In this document: in pieces, positions 15,799 through 23,440 of the stretch
Position numbering within the stretch: position 1 is the stretch's first letter
Layout: each line of letters opens with the position of its first letter
From: Streptomyces venezuelae
GTDB lineage: Bacteria; Actinomycetota; Actinomycetes; Streptomycetales; Streptomycetaceae
Assembly (NCBI RefSeq): GCF_008642335.1
Contig: NZ_CP029191.1
Span: 2,170,001-2,234,000 of the forward strand
Direction: 5' to 3'
DNA: 64,000 nucleotides
The notes under the pieces: model-generated
Database searches by the model: none
What the model was told of the DNA's origin: nothing
What the model saw: only the letters and a program-made list of their open reading frames with translations
Position numbers and translations under genes: made by a program

Positions 15799-18251
15799 TC
15801 GGTGTCCTCGGTGACGTGGGCGGAAGGGCCGCCCGCCGTGTCCGGTACGGAGCCGTGGCGGGTCGGGGCGGACGCGGTGGTCGTGGGCGCGGGGGCGATC
15901 TCGCCGTGGGCGCGCTCGACGAGGTGCAGCGCGGCCGCGGCCGTCTTGAACAGGGGTTGTTTGGAGACGGGGTCCCAGTCGGTCACGGTCGTCTCGTTCG
16001 CGGCACGGCCGGGGACCTCGCCGTCCGGGCCGCTGCCCGCCTTGGTGTCCCAGTAGCCGTAGTGGAAGGGGACGAAGAGCAGCCCCGTGCGGATGCCGGT
16101 CACCCGCAGCCGCCCCCGCAGGGATCCGCGGGGTGTGCTGACCTCGACCAGGTCGCCCTCGTCGAGGCCGAGGGCGCCCGCGTCGGCGGCGGACACCTCC
16201 ACCCAGACGTCGGGGGCGGCATCGTTGAGCTGGGGTGCGCGGCCCGTCTTGGTGCGGGTGTGGAAGTGGTAGAGGGTGCGGCCGGTGGTGAGCTGGAACG
16301 GGTACCGGTCGTCGGGCTCTTCGTGGGGCGGCAGGTAGGCGGCCGCCTTGATCATGGCCTTGCCTTCGGGGTTGGATGCGCGGTACTCGTCGGCGTCGGT
16401 CGCGGCCCCCGTCCGAAGGTCCTTGCCGTACGTCTCGCAGTCGTCGGGCCGCGCCCAGCTGATGCCGTCGGTGTAGAGGCGGTCCGTGCCGTCCGGGGCG
16501 CCGTCGTCGCACGGCCACTGGATGCCGCTGCCGCCGCGCAGCTTCGCGTAGGTGAGGCCGGTGTAGTCGCAGGGCCGCCCGGCGCTGCACCGCTTCCACG
16601 CCTCGAACGCGGATTCCGGGTCGTGCCAGGTGACGAGGGGTCCGCCGGCTTTGTCGCGGAAGTCCATGCGGGCGGCGTAGTCGAGGAAGATGGCGAGGTC
16701 GGGGCGGGCCTCGCCCGGGGGCTCGACGGCCTTGTCGGCCAGGTGGACGGTGCGGTCGGCGTTGGTGAAGGTACCGGTCTTCTCGCCCCAGGTCGCGGCG
16801 GGCAGGACGACATCGGCGAGCTGCGCGGTCTCGGTGAGGAACAGGTCCTGCGCGACGACGAAGAGGCGGTCCTGCCCGAGGATCGCGCGGACACGGGCGA
16901 GCTCCGGCAGGGAGACGGCGGGGTTGGTACCGCTGATCCAGAGCATGCGGATCGAGCCCTGCTCGGCGTAGCGGAACATCTGCAGGGCGTGGGTGGGCGG
17001 CGCGAAGTGCGGGATGGTCTCCGGTTCCACGTTCCAGACCCGTGCCAGGTCGGCGACGTGGTCGTCGTTCTGCCAGTTGCGGAATCCGGGCAGGTCACCG
17101 TTGGCGCCGCACTCGCGGGTGTTCTGGGCGGTGGGCTGCCCGTTCATCTGCAGGACGCCCGCGCCGGGCCGCCCGAGCATGCCGCGGATCAGGTGCAGGT
17201 TGTTGATCTGCACGGCGGCGGCGGTGGCCTGGTGGGACTGGTAGACGCCCTGGAGGACGGTGGACAGGAGCCGGTCGGCGGTGCCGAGGAGCTCGGCGGC
17301 CTCCTCGATGCGGGCGGCGGGCACGTCGCAGATCCCGGCGGCCCACGCGGGCGTGCACTCCGCCACCTCGGACGCCAGCTCGTCGAAGCCGACGGTGTGC
17401 GCCGCGAGGTAGTCGTGGTCGACGCGGTCGGTGCGGATGATCTCGTGCAGGAGCGCGTTGAGCAGGGCTACGTTGGTGCCGCCGCGCGGCGCCAGATGTA
17501 CGGCGGCCTCGCGGGCGACGCGCGTGGGGCGCGGGTCGACGCAGAGCAGCCGGGGCGGATCGCCGCCCGCCAGCCGGTCCAGGATTCGCATCCACTGCAC
17601 GGGCTGGGTCTCGGCGATGTTGTGCCCGAAGAGCGCGATCGTGTCGGCGTGGTCGACGTCGTCGTAGCTGCCGGGCTGTCCGTCACAGCCGAAGGACTCC
17701 TTCAGCGCCTCGGCGGCGGTGGCCGTGCACAGCCGGGTGTTGCCGTCCAGGTGGTTGGTGCCGATGCCGGCGCGGGCCAGGACGGCGAGGGTGTAGTACT
17801 CCTCCAGGTACAGCTGCCCGCTGGTGTAGAAGCCGAGCGAGCCGGGACCGCTCTCGGCGAGCAGTTCCCGCGACCGGTCCGCGATCCGCTCCATGGCGGT
17901 GTCCCAGGAGCACTCCACAAGACGTCCGTCCCGGCGGATCAACGGCCGGGTCAGCCGGTCGGACGACGCGTTCGCCTGCCACCCGAACAGGTCCTTGGGG
18001 CCGAGCCGCCCCCGGTTGACCCGGTCGACCGCCCGGCCGCGCACCCCCGCGATACGCCCGTCGACGACGGCGATGTCCATGGCGTCGCCGTCGGAGTGCA
18101 GGATCGAGGCGGCCTGTACCCAGTCCGTCACGGAGTCGGCGTCGATGCCGTCCGCGAGGAACGTGTCGACCCGGGAAGGCCAGGGCTCGTGCCGGTCGTA
18201 CGGGGTACGGCTGCCCCACGGCCGTGCGATCCGGTCCACCGAAGCGTCCAC
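15795..18251 (-). CDS. Molybdopterin oxidoreductase (nitrate-reductase-like), Fe-S ligands absent
   Basis: 818 aa. GTG 18251 was chosen because AGGAGG lies 5 nt upstream. It is a DMSO-reductase-superfamily protein: GWQANASSDRLTRPL, GSLGFYTSGQLYLEEYY, NTRLCTATAAEALKES, HNIAETQPVQWMRI, TNPAVSLPELARV and a C-terminal dinucleotide-binding domain (FQLTTGRTLYHFHT). The CxxCxxxC cluster motif expected near the N-terminus is replaced by S49-x2-H52-x3-D56 in ASILHSDGDAMDIAV, so no 4Fe-4S cluster of the usual type can bind there. The candidate Mo ligand is the Cys in NTRLC. No Tat signal, so cytoplasmic. It lies between glnE and glnA2; nitrogen oxyanion reduction is possible, but the substrate is unknown. 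Confidence 0.85.
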   Translation of the reverse strand: MDASVDRIARPWGSRTPYDRHEPWPSRVDTFLADGIDADSVTDWVQAASILHSDGDAMDIAVVDGRIAGVRGRAVDRVNRGRLGPKDLFGWQANASSDRLTRPLIRRDGRLVECSWDTAMERIADRSRELLAESGPGSLGFYTSGQLYLEEYYTLAVLARAGIGTNHLDGNTRLCTATAAEALKESFGCDGQPGSYDDVDHADTIALFGHNIAETQPVQWMRILDRLAGGDPPRLLCVDPRPTRVAREAAVHLAPRGGTNVALLNALLHEIIRTDRVDHDYLAAHTVGFDELASEVAECTPAWAAGICDVPAARIEEAAELLGTADRLLSTVLQGVYQSHQATAAAVQINNLHLIRGMLGRPGAGVLQMNGQPTAQNTRECGANGDLPGFRNWQNDDHVADLARVWNVEPETIPHFAPPTHALQMFRYAEQGSIRMLWISGTNPAVSLPELARVRAILGQDRLFVVAQDLFLTETAQLADVVLPAATWGEKTGTFTNADRTVHLADKAVEPPGEARPDLAIFLDYAARMDFRDKAGGPLVTWHDPESAFEAWKRCSAGRPCDYTGLTYAKLRGGSGIQWPCDDGAPDGTDRLYTDGISWARPDDCETYGKDLRTGAATDADEYRASNPEGKAMIKAAAYLPPHEEPDDRYPFQLTTGRTLYHFHTRTKTGRAPQLNDAAPDVWVEVSAADAGALGLDEGDLVEVSTPRGSLRGRLRVTGIRTGLLFVPFHYGYWDTKAGSGPDGEVPGRAANETTVTDWDPVSKQPLFKTAAAALHLVERAHGEIAPAPTTTASAPTRHGSVPDTAGGPSAHVTEDTE

Positions 18252-18277
18252 GCCTGCCTCCTGCTCGGCCCACGGCA

Positions 18278-18313
18278 CCGTGCCGTGCCACGCGATCACG
18301 CGGCACGGCACGG
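18278..18313 (-). terminator. Perfect 12-bp stem downstream of glnA2
   Basis: CCGTGCCGTGCC (18278-18289) and GGCACGGCACGG (18302-18313) pair perfectly around a 12-nt loop. A second small stem CCCGG/CCGGG lies at 18317-18333. They sit between the glnA2 stop and the ribosome site of the oxidoreductase gene, so they may terminate glnA2 transcripts or attenuate read-through. Confidence 0.6.
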
Positions 18314-18398
18314 GTACCCGGCTTGTGCCCGGGCATATCGAGGGCGGAGGGACGCGCGGGACGACTTCACCCGGGTGCCGGGCGCGTCGCGCTGCGCT

Positions 18399-19760
18399 CT
18401 ACAGCACCGGCAGGTTCTTGCGGAGCTCGAAGGCGGTGACCTCGGAGCGGTACTCCTCCCACTCCTGCTTCTTGTTGCGCAGGAAGAAGTCGTAGACGTG
18501 CTCGCCAAGGGTCTCGGCGACCAGTTCGGACTTCTCCATGAGCGCGATGGCCTCGCCCAGGTTCTGCGGGAGCGGCTCGATGCCCAGCGCGCGGCGCTCG
18601 GCGTCGCGGAGCGCCCACACGTCGTCGTCGGCGCCCGGCGGGAGTTCGTACCCCTCCTCGATGCCCTTGAGTCCGGCGGCGAGCAGTACCGCGTACGTCA
18701 GGTAGGGGTTGGCGCCCGAGTCGATCGAGCGGACCTCGACGCGCGCGGAGCCCGTCTTGCCGGGCTTGTACATCGGGACGCGGATCAGCGCGGAGCGGTT
18801 GTTGTGGCCCCAGCAGATGTACGAGGGTGCCTCGCCGCCCGCGCCCGCGGTGCGCTCGGAGCCGCCCCAGATGCGCTTGTACGAGTTCACCCACTGGTTG
18901 GTGACCGCGGAGATCTCCGCGGCGTGCCGCAGCAGGCCCGCGATGAAGGAGCGGCCGACCTTCGAGAGCTGGTACTCGGCGCCGGACTCGTAGAACGCGT
19001 TGCGGTCCCCCTCGAAGAGGGAGAGGTGCGTGTGCATGCCGGAGCCGGGGTGCTCGGAGAACGGTTTCGGCATGAAGGTGGCTTGCACCCCCTGTTCCAG
19101 CGCGACCTGCTTCATGACCAGGCGGAACGTCATGATGTTGTCGGCCGTGGAGAGCGCGTCGGCGTAGCGGAGGTCGATCTCCTGCTGGCCGGGGGCGCCC
19201 TCGTGGTGGCTGAACTCCACCGAGATGCCCATGGATTCGAGCATCGTGATGGCCTGGCGGCGGAAGTCCATGCCCACGTTCTGCGGGGTGTGGTCGAAGT
19301 AGCCGGAGTTGTCGGCGGGGGTGGGCCGCGAGCCGTCCAGCGGCTTGTCCTTCAGCAGGAAGAACTCGATCTCGGGGTGCGTGTAGAAGGTGAAGCCCAG
19401 GTCGGACGTCTTGGCGAGGGCGCGCTTGAGCACGTAGCGCGGGTCCGCGAAGGACGGGGAACCGTCGGGCATCAGGATGTCGCAGAACATGCGGGCCGTG
19501 CCGGGGGCCTCCGCGCGCCAGGGCAGCACCTGGAAGGTCGACGGGTCCGGCTTGGCGATCATGTCCGACTCGTACACCCGGGCGAAGCCCTCGATGGCCG
19601 AGCCGTCGAAGCCGATGCCCTCGTCGAAGGCCTGCTCCAGTTCGGCCGGGGCGACGGCCACCGACTTGAGGAAGCCGAGGACGTCCGTGAACCACAGGCG
19701 CACGAACCGGATGTCGCGCTCCTCCAACGTACGGAGCACGAATTCCTGCTGCTTGTTCAT
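18399..19760 (-). CDS. glnA2: Glutamine synthetase-like protein GlnA2 (gamma-glutamylpolyamine synthetase type)
   Basis: 453 aa. It starts MNKQQEFVLRTLEERDIRFV and keeps the GS catalytic signatures: GFDGSAIEGFARV, EIEFFLLKD, GSGMHTHLS, and GHNNRSALIRVP. I recognise the form as streptomycete GlnA2 rather than the primary GlnA or GlnII. Published work on Streptomyces assigns GlnA2 to gamma-glutamylation of polyamines rather than ammonium assimilation; this is carried over from family knowledge. The adenylylated-Tyr loop (NLYDLPP in GlnA) is not present, so glnE probably does not act on it. GGAAGCGGAAG precedes ATG 19760. It is cytoplasmic. Confidence 0.9.
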   Translation of the reverse strand: MNKQQEFVLRTLEERDIRFVRLWFTDVLGFLKSVAVAPAELEQAFDEGIGFDGSAIEGFARVYESDMIAKPDPSTFQVLPWRAEAPGTARMFCDILMPDGSPSFADPRYVLKRALAKTSDLGFTFYTHPEIEFFLLKDKPLDGSRPTPADNSGYFDHTPQNVGMDFRRQAITMLESMGISVEFSHHEGAPGQQEIDLRYADALSTADNIMTFRLVMKQVALEQGVQATFMPKPFSEHPGSGMHTHLSLFEGDRNAFYESGAEYQLSKVGRSFIAGLLRHAAEISAVTNQWVNSYKRIWGGSERTAGAGGEAPSYICWGHNNRSALIRVPMYKPGKTGSARVEVRSIDSGANPYLTYAVLLAAGLKGIEEGYELPPGADDDVWALRDAERRALGIEPLPQNLGEAIALMEKSELVAETLGEHVYDFFLRNKKQEWEEYRSEVTAFELRKNLPVL

Positions 19761-19845
19761 CTTCCGCTTCCACCCATCCTTGCTGGTCAGACCACCTGCA
19801 TTCGCGCCCCGGGACACACCGGGCACACGAGCATCCCACTCCTTG

Positions 19846-19861
19846 GTTTCGTGTGCGTTGC
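19846..19861 (-). promoter_or_regulatory. GlnR-box-like site upstream of glnA2
   Basis: On the minus strand this reads GCAAC-n6-GAAAC, which matches the GlnR half-site gTnAc-n6-GaAAc at all but one defined position. It lies about 85 bp upstream of glnA2. A single unpaired box is weak evidence, and I do not recall glnA2 being among established GlnR targets. Confidence 0.3.
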
Positions 19862-19917
19862 GGGCCCCGTGCCGCGGCGTTCGAGCCGTTGTTCTTGCCG
19901 CTCTGTGCCCATAGTGC

Positions 19918-20312
19918 CTGCTGGACCCGCCGTCCGTAACGGCGGCGGGTCCCGACCCGTCGTCGGGCCGACCCCGCCGCTATCTCTTCACCGCCCACCC
20001 CGAGCTGCTCAGGGACCTCTTCAACCGCGGCAACCAGGCCGCGGGCACGCAGCGGCAGGCGCTTGCCGGCTCCATCGCCGCGTTCGCCACGCACCTGGTG
20101 GAGCACCCCGACGAGCGGCCCGACGTGATGCTGAACCGCATCGCCCACAAGCACGCGTCGCTCGGGGTGGCCCCCGACCAGTACGAGACGGTGCACCACC
20201 ACCTCTCCGCCGCCATCGTCGAGGTGCTCGGCGACGCGGTCACCCCCGAGGTCGCCGCCGCGTGGGACGACGTCTACTGGCTCATGGCCGACGCCCTCAT
20301 CGCGATCCAGGC
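19918..20312 (+). pseudogene. Flavohaemoglobin remnant (globin domain only, 5' end degraded)
   Basis: In one frame from 19978 the DNA encodes a clear flavohaemoprotein globin core: LFTAHPELLRDLFNRGNQA, then NRIAHKHASLGVAPDQY (proximal haem His) and AAWDDVYWLMADALIAIQA. No start codon exists upstream in this frame before the TAG at 19912. The preceding 60 bp look like a frameshifted, shortened version of the normal N-terminus (LDPPSVTAA resembles the usual beginning), and about 20 codons including the distal-pocket Tyr region appear lost. After residue IQA the sequence runs into unrelated repeat DNA, so the FAD- and NAD-binding domains (about 250 aa) are missing. The intact protein would detoxify nitric oxide. 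Confidence 0.75.
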
Positions 20313-20352
20313 AAACTGCTCCGTCGCGGCGGTCGGAGGACGGAGCCGGGAG

Positions 20353-20432
20353 GAGGCTCTGTGGTGTGGAGGCTCTCTGGTGTGGATGCTCTGTGGTGAG
20401 GATGCTCTGCGGTGAGGATGCTCTGCGGTACG
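20353..20432. repeat. 16-bp tandem repeat, five copies
   Basis: Units of the type GATGCTCTGCGGTGAG at 20353, 20369, 20385, 20401 and 20417, each 16 bp, drifting from GAGGCTCTGTGGTGTG to GATGCTCTGCGGTACG. The array lies between the globin remnant and the DUF3105 gene, ending 83 bp before its start codon. Confidence 0.85.
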
Positions 20433-20515
20433 GCCTGTAGTACGGCCCTTTCTCCGATTACGATCAGCGGACTCGTTCGTCGTCCCGTCCGTCCCTTTCC
20501 GCAGAAGGACACACC

Positions 20516-21181
20516 ATGGGTTCCGCCAAGAACACGAGCAACGCTTCCCGCAAGGCCCGGATAGAGGAGATGCGCCGGGCCGAGCGCGCACGCGACCGCC
20601 GGGGCCGGGCCCTGACGATCACGGTCAGCGCGGTCGTCGTCGCGGCGCTCGGCGTGGGCGGCTACTTCCTCGTCTCCAAGGCCTCCGACGACTCCGACTC
20701 CGACTCGAAGAACAGTGCGCAGGACTGGCCGAAGTACAAGGTCTCGGCGGACGGCGAGAAGGTCTGGGGCAAGCTCGGCCGTACGCACGTCACGAAGACC
20801 GTGGACTATCCGATGACGCCGCCCGTGGGCGGGGACCACAATCAGGTCTGGATGAACTGCAACGGCGACGTCTACAAGAAGGAGATCCCGGAGATGAACG
20901 CCGTGCACTCCCTGGAGCACGGTGCCGTCTGGGTCACGTACAACGACAAGGCGAAGCCGGCGGACCTGAAGAAGCTGGAAGCGAAGGTGAAGGCCACGCC
21001 GTACTCGCTGATGAGTCCGGTGAAGGACCAGAAGGACCCCGTCATGCTGACCGCGTGGGCGCACCAGCGGACGGTGACGGGGGCGGACGACCCGAAGGTC
21101 AAGGAGTTCTTCTCCACGTACGTGCAGGGCAAGCAGACGCCGGAGCCGGGGGCGGCGTGCACGAGTGGGCTCGCGCAGTGA
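20516..21181 (+). CDS. DUF3105 membrane-anchored protein
   Basis: 221 aa. A charged N-terminus with a short predicted coiled region (RKARIEEMRRAERARDRRG) precedes one membrane segment (ALTITVSAVVVAALGVGGYFL, about 33-53), placing the rest outside. The extracellular domain has the DUF3105 signatures YPMTPPVGGDHN and NAVHSLEHGAVWVTYN. Function is unknown; the conserved His/Cys positions (MNC, VHSLEHG) suggest metal binding, which is inference. It is followed after 94 bp by a DUF305 gene, a pairing common in actinobacteria. Confidence 0.85.
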   Translation: MGSAKNTSNASRKARIEEMRRAERARDRRGRALTITVSAVVVAALGVGGYFLVSKASDDSDSDSKNSAQDWPKYKVSADGEKVWGKLGRTHVTKTVDYPMTPPVGGDHNQVWMNCNGDVYKKEIPEMNAVHSLEHGAVWVTYNDKAKPADLKKLEAKVKATPYSLMSPVKDQKDPVMLTAWAHQRTVTGADDPKVKEFFSTYVQGKQTPEPGAACTSGLAQ

Positions 21182-21207
21182 GTGGAGCGGGGTCGGTGGC
21201 GGGATCG

Positions 21208-21275
21208 GTGAGGTGGGGATCGGCGTGAGGCGGGGATCGGCGTGAGGTGGGGATCGGCGTGAGGCGGGGATCGGC
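21208..21275. repeat. 17-bp tandem repeat, four copies, running into the DUF305 start codon
   Basis: Units GTGAGG(T/C)GGGGATCGGC start at 21208, 21225, 21242 and 21259. Immediately after the fourth copy comes ATGAGGCGG, the start of the DUF305 gene, which is itself the beginning of a fifth unit with G changed to A. Each unit therefore carries a GGGG ribosome-site-like run and a GTG or ATG in the same spacing. Confidence 0.85.
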
Positions 21276-21896
21276 ATGAGGCGGCGTACCAACTGGATCG
21301 TCGGCGGGGTCGTGGCGGCGGTCGTCGCCGGGGGCGGGATCACCGCGGCGGTGGCCGCGACGGACTCCGACTCGGGTGGCTCGCCCGCGACTTCGTCCGC
21401 CGACGCGGGGTTCGCCCGCGACATGGCGGTCCACCACCAGCAGGCGGTGGAGATGTCGTACATCGTGCGGGACCGGACCAAGGACGAGGACGTACGGCGC
21501 CTCGCGTACGACATCGCCCAGACGCAGGCCAACCAGCGCGGGATGCTGCTCGGGTGGCTGGACCTGTGGGAGCTGCCGAAGGTGCCGGAGGGGGCGCCGA
21601 TGGAGTGGATGGGCATGGGTGACATGCCGCCGGGCGAGGACGGTGCGCTGATGCCGGGGATGGCTACGGGGGCGGAGCTGAAGCGGTTGGGCGCGCTCGG
21701 CGGCAAGAAGGCGGAGATTTTTTACCTGCAGCTGATGATCCGGCATCACCGGGGTGGGGTGCATATGGCGCAGGGGTGCGTGGAGCGGTGCGAGGTGTCC
21801 GCGGAGCGGAGGCTGGCGCGGGGGATGGTGGAGTCGCAGGAGTCGGAGATCGAGCTGATGTCTTCCATGCTCAAGTCGCGCGGCGCGAAACCGTAG
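21276..21896 (+). CDS. DUF305-family secreted or anchored protein
   Basis: 206 aa. A signal-anchor (RTNWIVGGVVAAVVAGGG) is followed by the ferritin-like four-helix DUF305 domain with paired His/Met motifs: FARDMAVHHQQAVEMS near residue 50 and MIRHHRGGVHMAQ near 155. Such motifs point to metal (often copper) handling at the cell surface; that is family-based inference. The start is embedded in the last unit of a 17-bp tandem repeat. Alternative GTG starts in earlier repeat units would be in a different frame every copy (17 is not a multiple of 3), so ATG 21276 is preferred. Confidence 0.82.
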   Translation: MRRRTNWIVGGVVAAVVAGGGITAAVAATDSDSGGSPATSSADAGFARDMAVHHQQAVEMSYIVRDRTKDEDVRRLAYDIAQTQANQRGMLLGWLDLWELPKVPEGAPMEWMGMGDMPPGEDGALMPGMATGAELKRLGALGGKKAEIFYLQLMIRHHRGGVHMAQGCVERCEVSAERRLARGMVESQESEIELMSSMLKSRGAKP

Positions 21897-22301
21897 CTGG
21901 CGGGGCGCGTTGGGCGGGTTCGCCTTTGGCCCGTCTGTGGGTGCGGGGCCGCGGGGGTATGTGCGTACTCGCCATCCCTGCGCCCCGCCAGACGCTCCTG
22001 TTCGCCCCGGTCGGCTCGGTGCTCCGTGCGCACATACCCCCACGTCCCCTCCCGTCTCGCGAGCGCCTGCGGCCCGGTGGGGCCGAAGCGCCCGCCTTGA
22101 CTCCACCGGCCGGCCACGTCCCACTCAAGTGGGCACAGCTCCCCCACCCACCCACCCGTCCCTACTCCCGCTGAACGTCGCGGGGTGAACGGGCGGGTGG
22201 GTGGGTGCGATCCGCCGCGGAGCGGCGGGGGTGGGGCTCCTGGCCGGGCAGGGCGGTGCGGGGCGACCACCCGCCCCGCTGGTCCGGGCCCAGGGGCCAG
22301 G
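21897..22301. other. 405-bp gap dense in inverted repeats
   Basis: No coding sequence is supported. From left to right it holds: CTGGCGGGGCGC (21897-21908), GGGGGTATGTGCG (21953-21965), the complement of the first (21980-21991), the complement of the second (22029-22041), then CACCCACCCACCCG (22145-22158) paired with 22194-22207, and a CCGCCGC hairpin (22212-22228) that belongs to the dispersed element. The first two pairs interlock rather than nest. Confidence 0.7.
22153..22228 (-). repeat. Dispersed C-run/hairpin element, copy 1 (reverse orientation)
   Basis: Read on the minus strand: hairpin CCGCCGC-TCC-GCGGCGG, then ATC, four C-runs separated by single bases, GTTCACCCCGCGACGTTCAG and GGGAGTAGGGAC. 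It matches the copies at 35813, 47354 and 47426. The plus strand carries GGGTGGGTGGGTG, a strong G-quadruplex-type run. Confidence 0.75.
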
Positions 22302-23345
22302 TCACGCCAGGCGGCGTAGGTCCGACCGAAGAAGGCGGCCGCGCAGAGGGCGGCTCGTGACGTAGCGCTCGACCTCGCCCACCGCGTACTCCCCGAGCCT
22401 CCGCACCTCACTCCCCTGCGCCCCCGCGATGTGCGGGGTCACCAGCACGTTCGGCAGGGAAAGGAGCGCGTGCTCCGGAGGGAGCGGCTCCGGATCCGTG
22501 ACGTCGAGGAACGCGTCGAGGCGTCCCGCCCCGCACTCCCGCACCAGCGCCTCCGTGTCGACCAACGAACCCCGAGCCGTGTTGATGACGACCCCGCCGT
22601 CGGGGATCAGTTTCAGCATGTCGCCGCTCAGGAGCCCCTCCGTCTCGGGGAGTTGCGGCGCGTGGACGGTGACGATGCTGCTGCGGGCGCAGAGCTCCGC
22701 CAACTCCACCAGTTCCACGCCGAGAGCCACCGCCTCCGCAGGAGCCACGTACGGGTCCGTGAGGAGAACGCGGCAGCCCGTGTCCGAGGACCGCAGCGCC
22801 GCGATCACCCGGCGCCCGATCCGCGACGCGCCGACGACGCCGATCGTGCGCGCGTCCGCGCCGGTGCGGTCGGTGAAGGACGGCCACCCGGAGGTGTAGG
22901 CGGCCGCCGCCGGCAGCGCACCCTTCGCCGCGAACGTGATCGCCGCGAGGGTGAACGCCACCACGGGGTCCGCGTTCGCGTCCGCTGCCGACGAGACCAC
23001 GACGCCCCGGTCCCAGACCGCGTCGGTGACCATCGGCTTGACGGAGCCCGCCGCGTGGACGACCGCCCGCAGCCGGGGCGCGGAGGCAAGGATCTCCCCG
23101 GTCAGGGGTGGGCACTCCCAGCCGGTGACCAGGATCTCCGTGTCCGAAAGGACCGCCCGCGCCTCCGGTGTCGTCAGCGGCCCGGACAGCAGCAGCGGTG
23201 ACAACGCCACGCTGCGGGCGAGCCGTTCGCGGAGGTCCGGTGCGAACACGCGGTCCGCGACCTCGACGCCCATGGCCAGGGCCGCGAACGGCGGCCCGTC
23301 CCCGCCCCGCTCCCGTCGATCCGCCCGCTCTGCCTGATCTGCCAC
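22302..23345 (-). CDS. D-2-hydroxyacid dehydrogenase family protein
   Basis: 347 aa. GTG 23345 was chosen because GAGGGA lies 9 nt upstream. A Rossmann domain is seen (IGVVGASRIGRRVIAAL) followed by TDPY, the catalytic Arg region NTARGSLVDTEALVRE, the Glu in DVTDPEPLPPEHALLSLPN and the His in VTPHIAGAQGSE. It reduces a 2-keto acid with NADH or oxidises the hydroxyacid in the cytoplasm. It is divergent from the sugar ABC operon and shares with it a region containing a perfect GTAACCGGTTAC palindrome, so both are probably controlled by the LacI protein at 27135-28190. Confidence 0.86.
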   Translation of the reverse strand: MADQAERADRRERGGDGPPFAALAMGVEVADRVFAPDLRERLARSVALSPLLLSGPLTTPEARAVLSDTEILVTGWECPPLTGEILASAPRLRAVVHAAGSVKPMVTDAVWDRGVVVSSAADANADPVVAFTLAAITFAAKGALPAAAAYTSGWPSFTDRTGADARTIGVVGASRIGRRVIAALRSSDTGCRVLLTDPYVAPAEAVALGVELVELAELCARSSIVTVHAPQLPETEGLLSGDMLKLIPDGGVVINTARGSLVDTEALVRECGAGRLDAFLDVTDPEPLPPEHALLSLPNVLVTPHIAGAQGSEVRRLGEYAVGEVERYVTSRPLRGRLLRSDLRRLA

Positions 23346-23363
23346 GCGTGACCGTCCCTCGTA

Positions 23364-23375
23364 GTAACCGGTTAC
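23364..23375. promoter_or_regulatory. LacI-type operator palindrome
   Basis: GTAACCGGTTAC is a perfect 12-bp palindrome with the central CG typical of LacI-family operators. It lies 19 bp upstream of the hydroxyacid dehydrogenase start and 129 bp upstream of the ABC operon start. Confidence 0.65.
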
Positions 23376-23440
23376 CAACCAGCGCCTGGAGGCTAGGACC
23401 AATCCGGGAGAGTGGTCAAGAGAGCACGAGGCGAGGGGGG

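Noticed and set aside
15816..20399. 1527-aa plus-strand open frame across the molybdoenzyme and glnA2
   Set aside because: Shadow frame over two well-supported minus-strand genes; no recognisable protein motif.
20353..20432. Origin iterons
   Set aside because: Only five short degenerate units, with no replication gene or DnaA boxes nearby; the region is a decayed gene plus promoter.
21208..21275. CRISPR array
   Set aside because: Units are contiguous with no unique spacers, so it is a simple tandem repeat.
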